Assembly: GCF_910594005.1 (NCBI RefSeq) | Contig: NC_057816.1 | Span: forward strand, 42,432,797 to 42,496,796 | Source of the DNA: Cervus elaphus | Taxonomy: Eukaryota > Chordata > Mammalia > Artiodactyla > Cervidae | Reading direction: 5' to 3' | DNA length: 64,000 nt | Shown here: positions 34,235 through 44,815 of the stretch, in pieces | Layout: each line of letters begins with the position of its first letter | Numbering within the stretch: the stretch's first letter is position 1 | Program-made: the position numbers and the translations under genes | The notes under the pieces: model-generated | Told to the model about the DNA's origin: nothing | Databases searched by the model: none | Seen by the model: the letters and a program-made list of their open reading frames with translations, nothing else

Positions 34235-34245
34235 AAGCGAGTACT

Positions 34246-34325
34246 CTTTATTGTTGAATTTCTATGGCTTGGCATTCTGCCTGGTACAGAGGAGGCCTCA
34301 ATAAGTTTTTACTGAGTGAATGAAT
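34246..34325 (+). mobile_element. L2 LINE 3' tail, continuation
   Basis: CATTCTGCCTGGTACAGAGG then CCTCAATAAGTTTTTACTGA, the L2 end. Confidence 0.7.
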
Positions 34326-34489
34326 GGATGGTCTCTTCTATTGAACTCTAAGGTTTTTAGAAGTAGAAATTATCACTGTGTAGTGGATTGAACAAATTGA
34401 AGGATTTCTAACCATCTGCCCTAAGATCACATGCCCTCTTCCTTTACTTTCTAGCTATGTGGTCTTGGGTCCCTTTGAGCCTCTCTGTT

Positions 34490-34600
34490 CTACAAGTAGT
34501 TACAACCTATGAGTAAGGAACTACTGTTATTTCAAGTTCACAGATGCAGAAAACCGAGGCTTAGTAACAGCAAATCAGCCATTCCTTGTATGTGTTAGTA
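34490..34600 (-). mobile_element. MIR SINE fragment
   Basis: Antisense MIR core: TCACAGATGCAGAAAACCGA, GGCTTAGTAACAGCAAATC. Weak but ordered. Confidence 0.4.
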
Positions 34601-35033
34601 TCTTAATGTTACAAGTAAAAGAGCTGGCTTAGTTACTCTCTAAGGATCATTCTTGATTATGACGTCTAAAAGCTTTGGGGATGAAAGTTTCTGCAGCTTG
34701 AGATAGTCTATTATCAACATTCAGTAAGGCACCTTGGAGAGACAGACTTCAACCTGTAGATACAAATAGAAGTTCTGAATCTGACTTTATACTGAAGCTT
34801 CTTCAAGCATATAAATAAAAAACTCATTGTGAAATCAGACCCCAGGCAAGATTCAGAGTTACCAAACTTCCCTCATTTCCTTGGCTTTATCTCTGTCAAT
34901 ATTATCTTTTAACATATGGATAGTGGTTGCAGTGAGGTGCCAGGAAGGTCTCTCTCCAGGACCAAGGCATTCATTCTCTCAGCTGCCGGGAGTGTTGACT
35001 GCCAATGACTCACAACTGAGCCCTTTCCCCGCA
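34601..35033. other. Unassigned non-coding DNA
   Basis: Nothing recognised. Confidence 0.4.
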
Positions 35034-35070
35034 GGTAGGTAGGTGGGTGGGTGGGTGTGGGTGGGTAGTC
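35034..35070. repeat. (GGTA/GGGT)n tail microsatellite of the adjacent SINE
   Basis: GGTAGGTAGGTGGGTGGGTG and variants. On the SINE strand it is a (TACC/ACCC)n tract at the 3' tail. Confidence 0.9.
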
Positions 35071-35263
35071 ATTAAGTTGTGTCTGACTCTTTTGTGACCC
35101 CATGGACTGTAGCCACCAGCTCCTCTGTCCATGGAATTTTCCAGGCAAGAATACTGTGGGTTGCCATTTCCTACTCCAGGGGATCTTCCTGACTCGGGGA
35201 TTGAACTCATGTCTCCTGCATTAGCAAGTAGATTCTTTACCACTGGGACCCTAGGGAAGCCCC
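35071..35263 (-). mobile_element. Bov-tA SINE
   Basis: Antisense: TTGTGTCTGACTCTTTTGTG, CCAGGCAAGAATACTGTGGG (internal 5-bp loss), GATTGAACTCATGTCTCC, ends GGGACCCTAGGGAAGCCCC. Confidence 0.93.
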
Positions 35264-35559
35264 CTCCCTCCAGGCAGTTGCCTCAGCCTAAGGGGCTCGG
35301 GAGCTGCCTCACCCAGGCACCCAGCATCCATGGGTGTTGCCACCTTCCAGTGACTGGTGATGTGGAGGTACAAAGGCAGACCCTGTTATTCCAAATGGAG
35401 ACAATTCTCGTGGGTGAAGTAGCATTCTAGTGCAAGATGAGCCAGTGGTACATTTTGGATCAGGCACGAGCAAGGCCAGCAAGCACTTGTGTGCCAGATG
35501 TGTAGCTAGCCCAGACTCCATGTCATCCACCATAATAATAAATCAGTAATTCTGCTGAA
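35264..35559. other. Unassigned non-coding DNA
   Basis: GC-moderate unique sequence. Short frames only. Confidence 0.4.
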
Positions 35560-36513
35560 GCTAACACCTACGGCTGCATGGAGAGTCTCTCTTGGCCCAA
35601 TAACGGAAGAGCTTGTCTAATGGCTGAGCTAGTGAATGGGTCAAAGGCAAAACCGGGCTGTTGCTACACCACAGATCTCTTCAGGGTAGCCCTGAAAAGG
35701 AGTGGTGTGAGAAGCTCCTCCTAGCGGGCCAAAGTTTGGTGGATACCCATGTGTGTGCAAAGAAAAGGGGCCTAAAGTAGAATATATCTGGATTATTGGA
35801 TGGTGTTGAATGGCTGGTTAATCAGCAACAAAGAGCTCTGTGGAAAAGACACATTATGGACCTGTGAGAGTGGCCACAGTGTGAAGAACTGTGTGTTGCA
35901 CGTTAGAGCTTATCACAGAGCATCCACTACAGAGGAGGCGCCGAACAACCGCATGTTCCCAACCGTTCTCTGCCCCTGGCCACCCGTCTGCCGACACAGA
36001 GGCTCACAGAGAGGGCAGCTACTTATCAGGCCTGTGGCTAACATCATGGGCTCTCGTTCTCCAAGAATGGTCCGGTTACTGACAGGGTCTCAGGTTTAAC
36101 CTGTAAGCAACAGAGACCGTGTCCAAGTTCCCAGTATGGCAGTATCACCCTATGAGACCCACAAGACACTGGGTGGCATGTCATCTGTGTTGTCCTCCCA
36201 TCTTGAAATGAGCAATTTTCTCTGATATCAGCACATAATCCATTTATGGATTTACCTTTCCTGCCCACAGGGCTGACCTCACTAAATGATGATTTCACGA
36301 AACTGTCCGATCCACCAACACGGGGTCCTGCATAATTCTACACCAGAACAAGGGGCTCGCTGAGCAGCAGAGAGGTATGGGCAGCCACACACATCCACTG
36401 GATTCACGGGTCCCATCACACACCGCCCCTCCCAGACTCCGCCCACCTCACAGAGTCATGGTTGGGGGGCATCTTGAAGGCACAGCTGAGGTATTAGCTT
36501 AGCTACACCGAGT
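35560..36513 (+). pseudogene. Class I endogenous retrovirus pol relic (RNase H end to integrase)
   Basis: An eroded gammaretrovirus-like pol fragment with stops and frameshifts throughout. Visible landmarks: an RNase H C-terminal block around 35815-35960 with an H-V-x-A-x-H-like signature (HVRAYH); near 36099-36150 a zinc-finger-like C-x2-Q-Q-R-P stretch; near 36222-36280 a run resembling the integrase core (Y-G-F-x-F-P-A-H pattern); and near 36328-36360 a degraded version of the D-Q-G segment holding an active-site Asp, here changed. Order and spacing fit pol. I see no gag, env or paired LTRs in the flanks. It ends where a Bov-tA inserts at 36541. Non-functional. Confidence 0.72.
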
Positions 36514-36540
36514 CCCCAGGGAGGCCTGCAATGAGGTCTT

Positions 36541-36732
36541 GAAGTGAAGTCGCTCAGTCGTGTCCAACTCTCTGCAACCCCGTGGACTGTAGCCCACCAG
36601 GCTCCACCATCCATGGGATTCTCCAGGCAAGAGTACTGGAGTGGGTTACCATTTCTTTCTCCAGGAGATCTTCCCGGCCCAGGGTTTGAACCTGGGTCTC
36701 CTGCATTGTAGGAGACGCTTTACCATCTGAGC
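36541..36732 (-). mobile_element. Bov-tA SINE flanked by a perfect 27-bp direct repeat
   Basis: Antisense SINE (GTCGCTCAGTCGTGTCCAAC, GGAGATCTTCCCGGCCCAGG). The 27-bp sequence at 36514-36540 is repeated exactly at 36733-36759. Part of it (CCCCAGGGA) also resembles the SINE's own terminus, so the strict TSD may be about 18-20 bp. Confidence 0.95.
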
Positions 36733-36759
36733 CCCCAGGGAGGCCTGCAATGAGGTCTT

Positions 36760-37026
36760 AGGGGCTGCTTAATCCGATGGGCTGGTGTCCTTATAAGAAG
36801 AAGAGGTTAGGACACAGGGTGACACCTGAGTGTGCGTGCCCAGACGGACAGCCATGTGCAGAGGCAACAGTGGGTAGCCATCCGCCCCCCAGGGAGGGAG
36901 GCCTTGGAAGAAACCAACCCTGCAGCGTCCTGCTCTTGGGATTCCAGCCTCCAGAATGACCCTTTCTTTGTTTAAATGGGCCATTGTGTGGTCTTTTGTT
37001 ATGGCCAGTCTAGCGAACTAACATAT
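36760..37026 (+). mobile_element. MLT1 (ERVL-MaLR) LTR 3' portion
   Basis: TGTCCTTATAAGAAGAAGAG, AGCCATGTGCAGAGGCAACA, GAAGAAACCAACCCTG, ATTCCAGCCTCCAGAAT and TTTTGTTATGGCCAGTCTAG follow the MLT1 LTR order. The start is lost. Confidence 0.75.
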
Positions 37027-37409
37027 ACAGGGATGTGTTCAATGAGAGGACTGCAGATCCTATTTGATTTAATCAGCATACATTTTCTCAAGTTGCGTCA
37101 ACTTAAAATGGAGAATTCAGCCTAAAATCTTGCTGTATATAAACTCTAAAGCATAAGCACATGTCTGTATCCAGGAGAAAGATCTGAGTCCCCCACTGAT
37201 AACCATTCCCTGCCACATGTTGTAACCTCTCACGGAACAATCAAGATCCCTAAAGCAAATATTTAAAGAAAGAAAGATGCCTCTTTTCAGTCATAATATT
37301 TCCTACTTGTCTGATTATACTCTAAGTAAAAATGGCAATCTCTAAGAAATGTATCATTTTGTATACAGGCCTGGACGCCTAATGAATGGGATAGGAAAAC
37401 CTTGTATTA
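37027..37409. other. Unassigned non-coding DNA
   Basis: AT-rich. Nothing recognised. Confidence 0.4.
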
Positions 37410-37915
37410 CCTTAATATGACAAACCTAGACAGAGTATTATAAAGCAGAGACATCACTTTGCCGACAAACATTCATCTAGTCAAACCTATGGTTTTTCCA
37501 GTAGTTATGTGGATGTAAGAGTTGGACCATAAAGAAGGCTGAGAGTCCAAGAATTGATGCTTGTGAACTGTGGTGTTGAGGACTCTTGAGAGTCCCTTGG
37601 ACAGCAGGGAGATCAAACCAGTCAATCCTAAAGGAAATCAACCTTAAATATTCATTGGAAAGATTGATGCTGAAGCTGAAATTCCAATACTGTGGCCATC
37701 TTATGCCAAGAGTCAACTCGCTGGAAAAGACCCTGATGCTGGGAAAGATTGAGGGCAGGCAGAAAAGGGGGCTACACAGGATGAGATGGTTGGGTGGCAT
37801 CATTGACTCAATGGACCTGAGTTTGAGCAAACTCCAGGAGATAGTGAAGGACTGGGAAGCCTGGCGTGCTGCAGTCCATGGGGCTGCAAAGAGTTGGGCA
37901 TGACTCAACAACAAC
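37410..37915 (+). mobile_element. BovB LINE, 3' terminal 506 bp
   Basis: ATGACAAACCTAGACAGAGT through GAGACATCACTTTGCCGACA to the (CAA)n-type tail GACTCAACAACAACAACA. The minus frame of 204 aa over it (37477-38091) is antisense. Confidence 0.93.
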
Positions 37916-38188
37916 AACATTACCTTAAAATGCCTGATTCCCACCCAGTCTTTGACCACAGTGGGACCACAGGCAGGCCTATAGGGCAGGGTCTGGAGCC
38001 CAGGAAGTCCAAGACCAAGGTGCCAGCAGATTCCCTCTGGTGGGGGGCTATTTCCTGGTTTACAGACAACTGTCTTCTCATGTGCTTCCATGGCTTTTCC
38101 TTAGCACAGGCACAGAGAGAAAGAGGAGGGCGAGGGAAGGGAGAATGCTTCTGTCTCTTTCTCTTTTTACAAGGGCACTAATCCCATG

Positions 38189-38372
38189 ATGGCTTCCCTC
38201 GTGGCTCAGCTGGTAAAGAATCCGCCTTCAATGTGGGAGACCTGGGTTCCATCTCCAGGGAAGATCCCCTGGAGAAGGGAAAGGCTACCCACTGCAGTAT
38301 TCTGGCCTGGAGAATTCCATGGACTGTATAGTCCATGGAGTCGCAAAGAGTCGGACACAATTGAGTGACTTT
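38189..38372 (+). mobile_element. Bov-tA SINE with 13-bp TSD
   Basis: GGCTTCCCTCGTGGCTCAGC head and GGACTGTATAGTCCATGGAG. Flanked by CACTAATCCCATG (38176-38188) and CACTAATTCCATG (38373-38385), 12/13. Confidence 0.95.
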
Positions 38373-38389
38373 CACTAATTCCATGGTGA

Positions 38390-38530
38390 GGAATCTATTA
38401 ATACCTTCATGCTATAATCTAATCTGAATTACTTTCCAAAGGCCCCACATCCAAATACTACTGTATTAGGGCCTCAACATGTCAGTAGGGTTTGGAGGGA
38501 GTGCGGGACAGGTCACACAAGCATTGAGTC
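38390..38530 (-). mobile_element. MLT1 LTR fragment, antisense
   Basis: TACCTTCATGCTATAATCTA, TTTCCAAAGGCCCCACATCC, 'AGGGCCTCAACATGTC' and CATTGAGTCCATAGACA read as antisense MLT1 5' LTR sequence. Confidence 0.65.
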
Positions 38531-39324
38531 CATAGACATATCCACTGTAAGGAATCTGTTGATAAAAGCAGTTAAGGACTTGGCCTCAGGTCACATGAGA
38601 TTCATTTCAACAGGGCCTGCTTTTAAATCCAGAACTTATTCTCTAGTAAGGCCCCACTTTTATACATGGAGCATCAGTAAATGTCTTCCCTACACAGAGC
38701 ATCAGACCTAGGACAGGGACCACCACTGATCCCTCTCCTAAAGAAAGCTGCTTCTGGCAGAAAGAGAAAGGCTGGGATATCAGAGGAACTGAACATTTTG
38801 AAAAGTATTTTCTCACCCCTGAGGCTGTTCAGAAAGATGTAATAGGCCTTCGAGAAAAAGTGAATGCGTGACTCTGCCCGACTTTTTTGCTCTCCTTCCA
38901 TTCATTCCTTTCTTCCTCTTATGTATTCCTTAGCAAAGGCATGAAACTGGTTTATTTCCAAAGCGCTGCTCTCCATGCTGGGGGTGCAAGAGTGAACAAG
39001 ACAGACACAACCCCTTGCTTTCATAGGACATTCTTTCTTATCTCTAGTCTTTTCTGTTCTCTCCTGACTCCTTTTTCTCTGCCTTCCAGAGGAAGATACC
39101 GGTATGCATAGCTTAGTAAACCCTGTCCACCCTGTGTCAGTGGAATGCATATGTGGTCTCATTTCCTTTTGTTTGCATAAATCTCTTCCTCTCTTGGTTT
39201 TCTTGTTTTTAAATTTTTCTTTTCATGTCTTATGTATTTTCCCAGTTTCTAGCATCGACATAATTTATTACAAAACATGATTTTATATTCAGTGTCCAAG
39301 AAGTTCTAATCTAGTTATAAATTC
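38531..39324. other. Unassigned non-coding DNA with an L2 scrap at 38955-39030
   Basis: Within it, GCAAGAGTGAACAAGACAGA and the following CCTTGCTTTCATAGG resemble the antisense L2 3' end. No gene. Confidence 0.35.
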
Positions 39325-39571
39325 ATGTGTGTGTGTGCACTCATGTGCTTAGTCATGTCCAACTCTGCAATCCCACAGACTGTAGGCCGCCAGGCTCCTC
39401 TGTCCATGGGATTCTCCAGGCAAGGATACTGGAGTGGGTTGCCATGCCCTCTTCCAGGGGATCTTCCTGACCCAGGGATCAAATCCACGTCTCCTAGTCT
39501 CCTATTCTCTTGCCTTGGGGGTGAATTTGCATTGGCATTATTCTTTACCACTAGCACCACTTGGGAAGCCC
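39325..39571 (-). mobile_element. Bov-tA SINE with perfect 9-bp TSD
   Basis: GTGCTTAGTCATGTCCAACT, CCAGGGGATCTTCCTGACCC, ends CACCACTTGGGAAGCCC. TATAAATTC at 39316-39324 and 39572-39580. Confidence 0.95.
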
Positions 39572-39698
39572 TATAAATTCCTTAGAAACAGTATTTACAT
39601 ATTACAGGTAAGACTGGTAATATGAGTGCCACCCACATTCTGAAAGAAGTTGGGGACTCACCTTCCCCACGTGTTCAGAGGAGGAGGCTGGCTGAGAT

Positions 39699-39867
39699 CA
39701 GTGGCTGCTCTCTGCCGAGGCTGCCCATTACAGTCACCTGGGGAGCTCTGAAGACACATCAGAGCTCAAGTCCCACTTCCAGAGCCCCTTCCTTAATCGC
39801 TCAAGTGTGGGACCGGGGGCTTGGTGTTGTGCAGGATTTTAATAGTAGTCAGTGCAGACAACCACTG
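39699..39867 (+). mobile_element. MER20-like hAT DNA transposon relic
   Basis: TIR-like CAGTGGCTGCTC start and ACAACCACTG end; interior ACAGTCACCTGGGGAGCTCT and CTTCCAGAGCCCCTTCC match the MER20 order. TSDs not convincing. Confidence 0.6.
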
Positions 39868-41789
39868 GACTGAAGGTTCTTTGCAGTTTTAACATTCAGT
39901 CACCCCTCGGTGAAACCTTTATAAAAACAGACGCTAAAGTATTGCTTTGCATCAAAGTATAACTGGCTCAAATTTCATCTCTACACCCCTAATTTAGTTA
40001 AGAAGCTTTCGTGGTAAGGATCTGCCTCCATTGTAGTGAAGGTTTTGACATGGAATTAGATGATGCTTCCTAAATGTTTCCTAAATAGAACAGGGGTGTT
40101 TTTCTCCTTCTTGTTGCCGCTCGTAATCTGCTGTGATAGAACTTTTCCTTCTGCCTCCTGCTAATCTCAACTCCAATTCATCCTCAACAAAGGAAAGATT
40201 GCCAAGAAAGATTCATCTTTAAAAATCCAGTCTGATCATATCACTCTTCTGTATGTCACTCCCTTCAATAATTGCTGTTTTCCTCAGGATCAAATGCAAA
40301 CTCTTTGGGTATGTCACACAAGAAACGGCTCTCCTCTCCCAACTTATATTCACATGCATACACTCTACATATTTCAGTCTTATTAAACCAGTAAGAACCA
40401 ATCTTTTATAGAACTTACTATATATCTAGAGGTTTTTATATGCATTAAATTGTTAGAGACTCACAACAACCCTAGACACCACTGATCTCCATTTTATCCA
40501 TGAAGACACCAAGACTTGGAGAGGTTCAATAACCTAAAATCACACGGCTTGAATTTCACAGACCTGGGATTCAAAATCTGACACTTTGATTCCAAATTCT
40601 GTGCTTCTTGACCACTATGTGTTATCTCTCTAAATCTTATCAAACTTCATTTGGTGCTTCTCTATTTTGAGAGTTCATCTTTCAACAGATCCTTAGACGC
40701 TGATTAAAATTTTCAAAACTTTAACATGCAGCTAAAGGGTTTTCTCTTGAGAAACAGTCTCTGAGCCCTCACATTCCCTGCGACCTTCAGTACCTCTTCT
40801 CTACCCTCTAGGCACCATGTCTCAGCATCTCTATCCTGGCATTTGTTGTACTATATTATAATTTCCATGTGTCTCCCTCAAAGTGAAGTGAGATACACTT
40901 TGTGAAATCTTTGCAGGAGGTGGGGGGTGTCTTCCAGTCTGCCGTCTGTGTATTGCTGTCACTCGTCACAGTTGAGAGTAAAGTCCTGGATGGGTGTTTT
41001 TGGAGACAGAGTAGCTATGCCATTTATCATCCAACCCAGGACATTTTTGAGGGTGAAAGGGGGCAATGTTAACAGCTGTCCAGGGATTAATGGGTATGAA
41101 CCTGGATGTATAATTTCCTCATTTTAAAAACTGCTTCCTACAGTGATTTCCCCCATGTCTTAATAGCAAATTCTTAGACAGAATAGATACATTGATCTGC
41201 CTTCAAGTAAATCCTTCTATTTTGCAAGAAAGCTTGTACAAATTCTCCAAGGTACAAGTGCTTTTAATTCTACAATGTCTATACTTTTTCTCATAGCTAA
41301 ATTTAAATCAAAAATTAGTAGCTGTGTGTAGAATTGGTATCTCATTAATGGGCATGGTATTTAGCTCATGGTCACAAATCACTGGTGTTAAAAGTTCCTG
41401 AAACTGGTGGTCTTATAGTTGGAGAAATGCTGACTGACCTGGTATACAGATTGCAGTGTTTGAGGATGAATGAAGTGAATGAAGTTGAACCTTCTCTCTC
41501 TTTCTTTTATTCCCACTAGATGAGGTCCAAAGAATACTTCTGCATCTCGCTGTGTTACTCCTTTCCCAGTCCCTCAAGGGGAACACCAGTGGATGGTCTG
41601 ACTGATCCTAGCTCAGTCAGTCACAAGATGATCACTGATGCCTGAAGGTCTGATGGTGACTCCTAGTTCTGCTGTTAGCTGTGTAATATTGGGGAAATTA
41701 ATGTGCCTGAGTTTCCTCATTTATAAAATTTTAGTAGTACCTACCACATATAGTTATCATGTTACTATCTCAAAATACTCATATCAATG
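39868..41789. other. Non-coding DNA with L2 and MIR remnants
   Basis: L2 plus-strand words at about 40150-40400 (ATCCAGTCTGATCATATCAC, CTCAGGATCAAATGCAAACT); a fairly clear antisense MIR at 40425-40625 (CTCACAACAACCCTAGACAC, CACACGGCTTGAATTTCACA); possible further L2 at 40745-40880. The rest is unassigned. Confidence 0.5.
40425..40625 (-). mobile_element. MIR SINE
   Basis: Antisense MIR running from the 3' end region (CATTAAATTGTTAGAGACTC) through the core (TCCATTTTATCCATGAAGAC) to the tRNA head side (GGGATTCAAAATCTGACACT). Confidence 0.65.
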
Positions 41790-42010
41790 GGGCTTCCCAG
41801 GTCGCGCTAGTGGTAAAGAACCTTCCTTTCAATGCAGGGGACTTAAGAGACTCAGATTCAATCCCTGGGTCAGGTAAATCCCCTGGAGAAGGGCAGGCAA
41901 CCCACTGCAATATTCTTGCCTGAAAAATTCCATGGACAGAGAAGTCTGGCAGGCTATGGCTCATACGGTCACAAAGAGTTGGATGACTGAAGTGACTTAG
42001 CATGCACATG
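41790..42010 (+). mobile_element. Bov-tA SINE with 14-bp TSD
   Basis: GGGCTTCCCAGGTCGCGCTA head variant, GATTCAATCCCTGGGTC. TACTCATATCAATG (41776-41789) and TACTCAGATCAGTG (42011-42024), 12/14. Confidence 0.93.
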
Positions 42011-42024
42011 TACTCAGATCAGTG

Positions 42025-42534
42025 CCTGCCATTTGGTACATTATATATAAGTATGTGGTAGATAAAAGAGCATTGTCATTGTGAGTATAAAAGCCATGCA
42101 CATGAGGGTACTACTTGGCTAACCCAACCAGCCTGTGCATCGCCAACTACTCTACTCCGTGCATATATGACACCCACCCATATATATCCCTCTGCATCTT
42201 GCTGAGAATGCTGGCTATTACTTCAAATTTCTGTACTATGCAGCCTCCAGTAAGTGATGCAATCATGAGGCTTTGATTCTAGCTGAGGAATAAGGAGGAC
42301 ATTTAGGTCACAAACTCTAGCTGTACATCAGTGGTGCTATGGATCATGACCTAGTTAATAAATCACGGTATTTTTCTTCATGTGTAAATTCTTCAGGAGT
42401 CTTTGGAAAGGAAGAACATTTGTGAGTAGGGGATTCAAACATTCTTTGTGCTTTCAAACAACCTCCATATATCTTTGAAAATGTACTCCTTTACTGAGTT
42501 GATAAGAGGAGGCTGAAGAGCATTAAGTTATGGT
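42025..42534. other. Unassigned non-coding DNA
   Basis: Nothing recognised. Confidence 0.4.
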
Positions 42535-42772
42535 GTGTGTGTCTGTGTTTACGTTTAGTCACTCAGTCATGTCTGACTCTGCAACTCTTGCAGAGTAGCC
42601 TGCAAGGCTCCTCTGTCCATGGAACTTTTCAGGCAAGAATACAGGAGTGGGTTGAAATTTCCTTCTCCAGGGGATCTTCCCAACCCAACGATCCAACCTG
42701 CATCTCCTGCGTCTCCTGTGTCTTTTGCATTGCAGGCGGATTCTTTACTCACCAAGTCATTGGGGACATCCA
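42535..42772 (-). mobile_element. Bov-tA SINE with (GT)n tail
   Basis: TTTAGTCACTCAGTCATGTC, CTTCTCCAGGGGATCTTCCC. Contains a short duplication 'GCGTCTCCTGTGTC'. Tail side is GTGTGTGTGTCTGTG. Confidence 0.92.
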
Positions 42773-42854
42773 TCAACGCAGAGGTGTAGCCTAACTGGAC
42801 ATGATTGCCTGCCCACTAGTGAGCAAAGCGAGAGTATCTATTTTATATGATCTA

Positions 42855-44815
42855 AAAGGACTGATCAAGAAAATGAAATGCAAAAAGGCAAAATGGCTGT
42901 CTGAGGAGGCCTTAGAAATAGCTCGGGGAAGAAGAGAAGCAAAAGGCAAAGGATAAAAGGAAAGATATACCCACCTGAATGGAGAGTTCCAAAGAACAAA
43001 AAAGAGAGATAAGAAAGCCTTCCTAAGTGAACATGCAAAGAAATGGAGGAAAAAAATAGAATGGGAGACTAGAGAGCTCTTCAAGAAAATTGAAGATTCT
43101 AAGGGAATGTTTCATGCAAAGATGGGCACAATAAAGGCAGAAATGGCATGGACCTAACAGAAGCAGCAGATATTAAGAAGAGGTGGCAAAAAAAAAGAAG
43201 AGGTGGCAGGCAAGAATACACAGAACTATACAAAAAAGATCTCAATGACCCAGATAACCATGATGGTGTGATCACTCACCTGGAGCCAGGCATCTCAGAG
43301 TGTGATGTCAAGTGGGCCTGAGGAAGCATCATTATGAACAAAGCTAGTGGAGATGATGGAATTCCAGCTGAGCTGTTTCAAATCCTGAAAGATGATGCTG
43401 TGAAAGTGCTGCATTCAACATGCCAGCAAATTTGGAAAACTCAGCAGTGGCCACAGGACTGGAAAAGGTCAGTTTTCATTCCAATCCCAAAGAAGGGGAA
43501 TGCCAAAGAATATTCAAACTACTGCACAATTGCACTCATTTCACATGCTAGAAAACTAATGCTTAAAATTCTCCAAGAGAGGCTTCAATAGCATGTGAAC
43601 CAAGAACTCCCACATCTTCAAGCTGGATTTAGAAAAGGCAGAGAAACCAGAGACTCAATTGCTAACATCCACTGGATCATAGAAAAAGCAAGAGAATTCC
43701 AGAAAAACATCTACTTCTGTTTCATTGACAGTGCGAAAGTTTTTGACTGTTTAGATCACAAAAAACTGTGCAAGATTCTTCAAGAGATGGGAATACCAGA
43801 ATACATACAGGTTTTGCAGGAATGCCTGCAAAACCTGTATTCAGGTCAAGAAGCAACAGTCAGAACTGGACATGGGACAATGGACTGGTTCCAAATTAGA
43901 AAAGGAGTATGTCAAGGCTGTATATTTGTCACTCTACTTATTTAACTTATATGCAGAATACATCATGTGAAATGCTGGGCTGGATGAAGCACAAGCTAGA
44001 ATCAAGATTGCTGGAAGAAATATCAATAACCTCAGATATGGAGATGACACCACCCTAATGGCAGAAAGCAAAGAAGAACTAAAGAGCCTCTTGATAAAAG
44101 TGAAAGGAGAGTGAAAAAGCTGGCTTAAAACTCAACATTCAAAAAAAATAAGATCATGGCATCTGGTCCCATCACTTCATGGCCAATAGATGGGAAAACA
44201 ATGCAAACAGTGACAGACTTTACTTTCTTAGACTCCAAATCACTGCGGATGGTGACTGCAGCCATGAAATAACAGATGCTTGCTCCTTTGAAGAAAATCT
44301 ATGAAAACCTAGACCACATATTAAAAAGCAGAGACATTGCCTTGCTGACAAAGGCCCATCTAGTCAAAACTATGGTTTTTCCAGTAGTCATCTATGGATG
44401 TGAGATTTAAACCATAAAGAAGGCTGAATATCGAAGAGCTGACACTTTTGAACTGCGGTGTTGGAGAAGACTCTTGAGAGTCCCTTGGACAGGAAGGAGA
44501 TCCAACCAGTCCATCTTAAAGGAGATCAGTCCTGAATGTTCATTGGAAGGCCTGATGCTGAAGCTGAAACTCCAGTATTTTGGCCACCTGATGTGAAGAG
44601 CCAACTCATTAGAGAAGACCCTGATGCTGGGAAAGATTGAGGGCAGGAGGAGAAGGGGGCGACAGAGGATGAGATGGTTGGATGGCATCACCGACTCGAT
44701 GGACATGAGTTTGAGTAAACTCCGGGAGATAGTGAAGGACAGGGAAGCCTGGTTGCTGCAGTCCATGGGGTTGCAAAGAGTCAGACACGACTGAGCAACT
44801 GAACAACAACAGGAC
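42855..44815 (+). mobile_element. BovB LINE, 5' truncated, about 1.96 kb
   Basis: The longest sense copy here. Starts CTGATCAAGAAAATGAAATG, contains all RT blocks and reaches the true 3' end (AGTCAGACACGACTGAGCAA, CTGAACAACAACAGG). The catalytic motif codes Y-G-D-D (about 44036-44047). Includes a perfect hairpin at 43805-43840. A repeated 'AAGAAGAGGTGGCA' at 43175-43210 is a local duplication. Confidence 0.95.
43334..43945 (+). pseudogene. BovB reverse transcriptase remnant, two adjoining open segments
   Basis: 43334-43591: MNKASGDDGIPAELFQIL, WPQDWKRSVFIPIPKKGNAK, ALISHARKLMLKILQERLQ. A TAG follows, then 43595-43945 resumes in frame after the stop: ELPHLQAGFRKGRETRDSI, KNIYFCFIDSAKVFDCLDHK, TMDWFQIRKGVCQGC. 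The hairpin alters and lengthens the segment between GIPE and NLYSGQ by three residues relative to other copies. No endonuclease. Confidence 0.9.

Noticed and set aside
37477..38091. 204-residue minus-strand open frame
   Set aside because: Its C-terminal part is the antisense of BovB 3' sequence. The same peptide-like text (for example 'LISFRIDWFDL') appears antisense to every BovB copy in the window.
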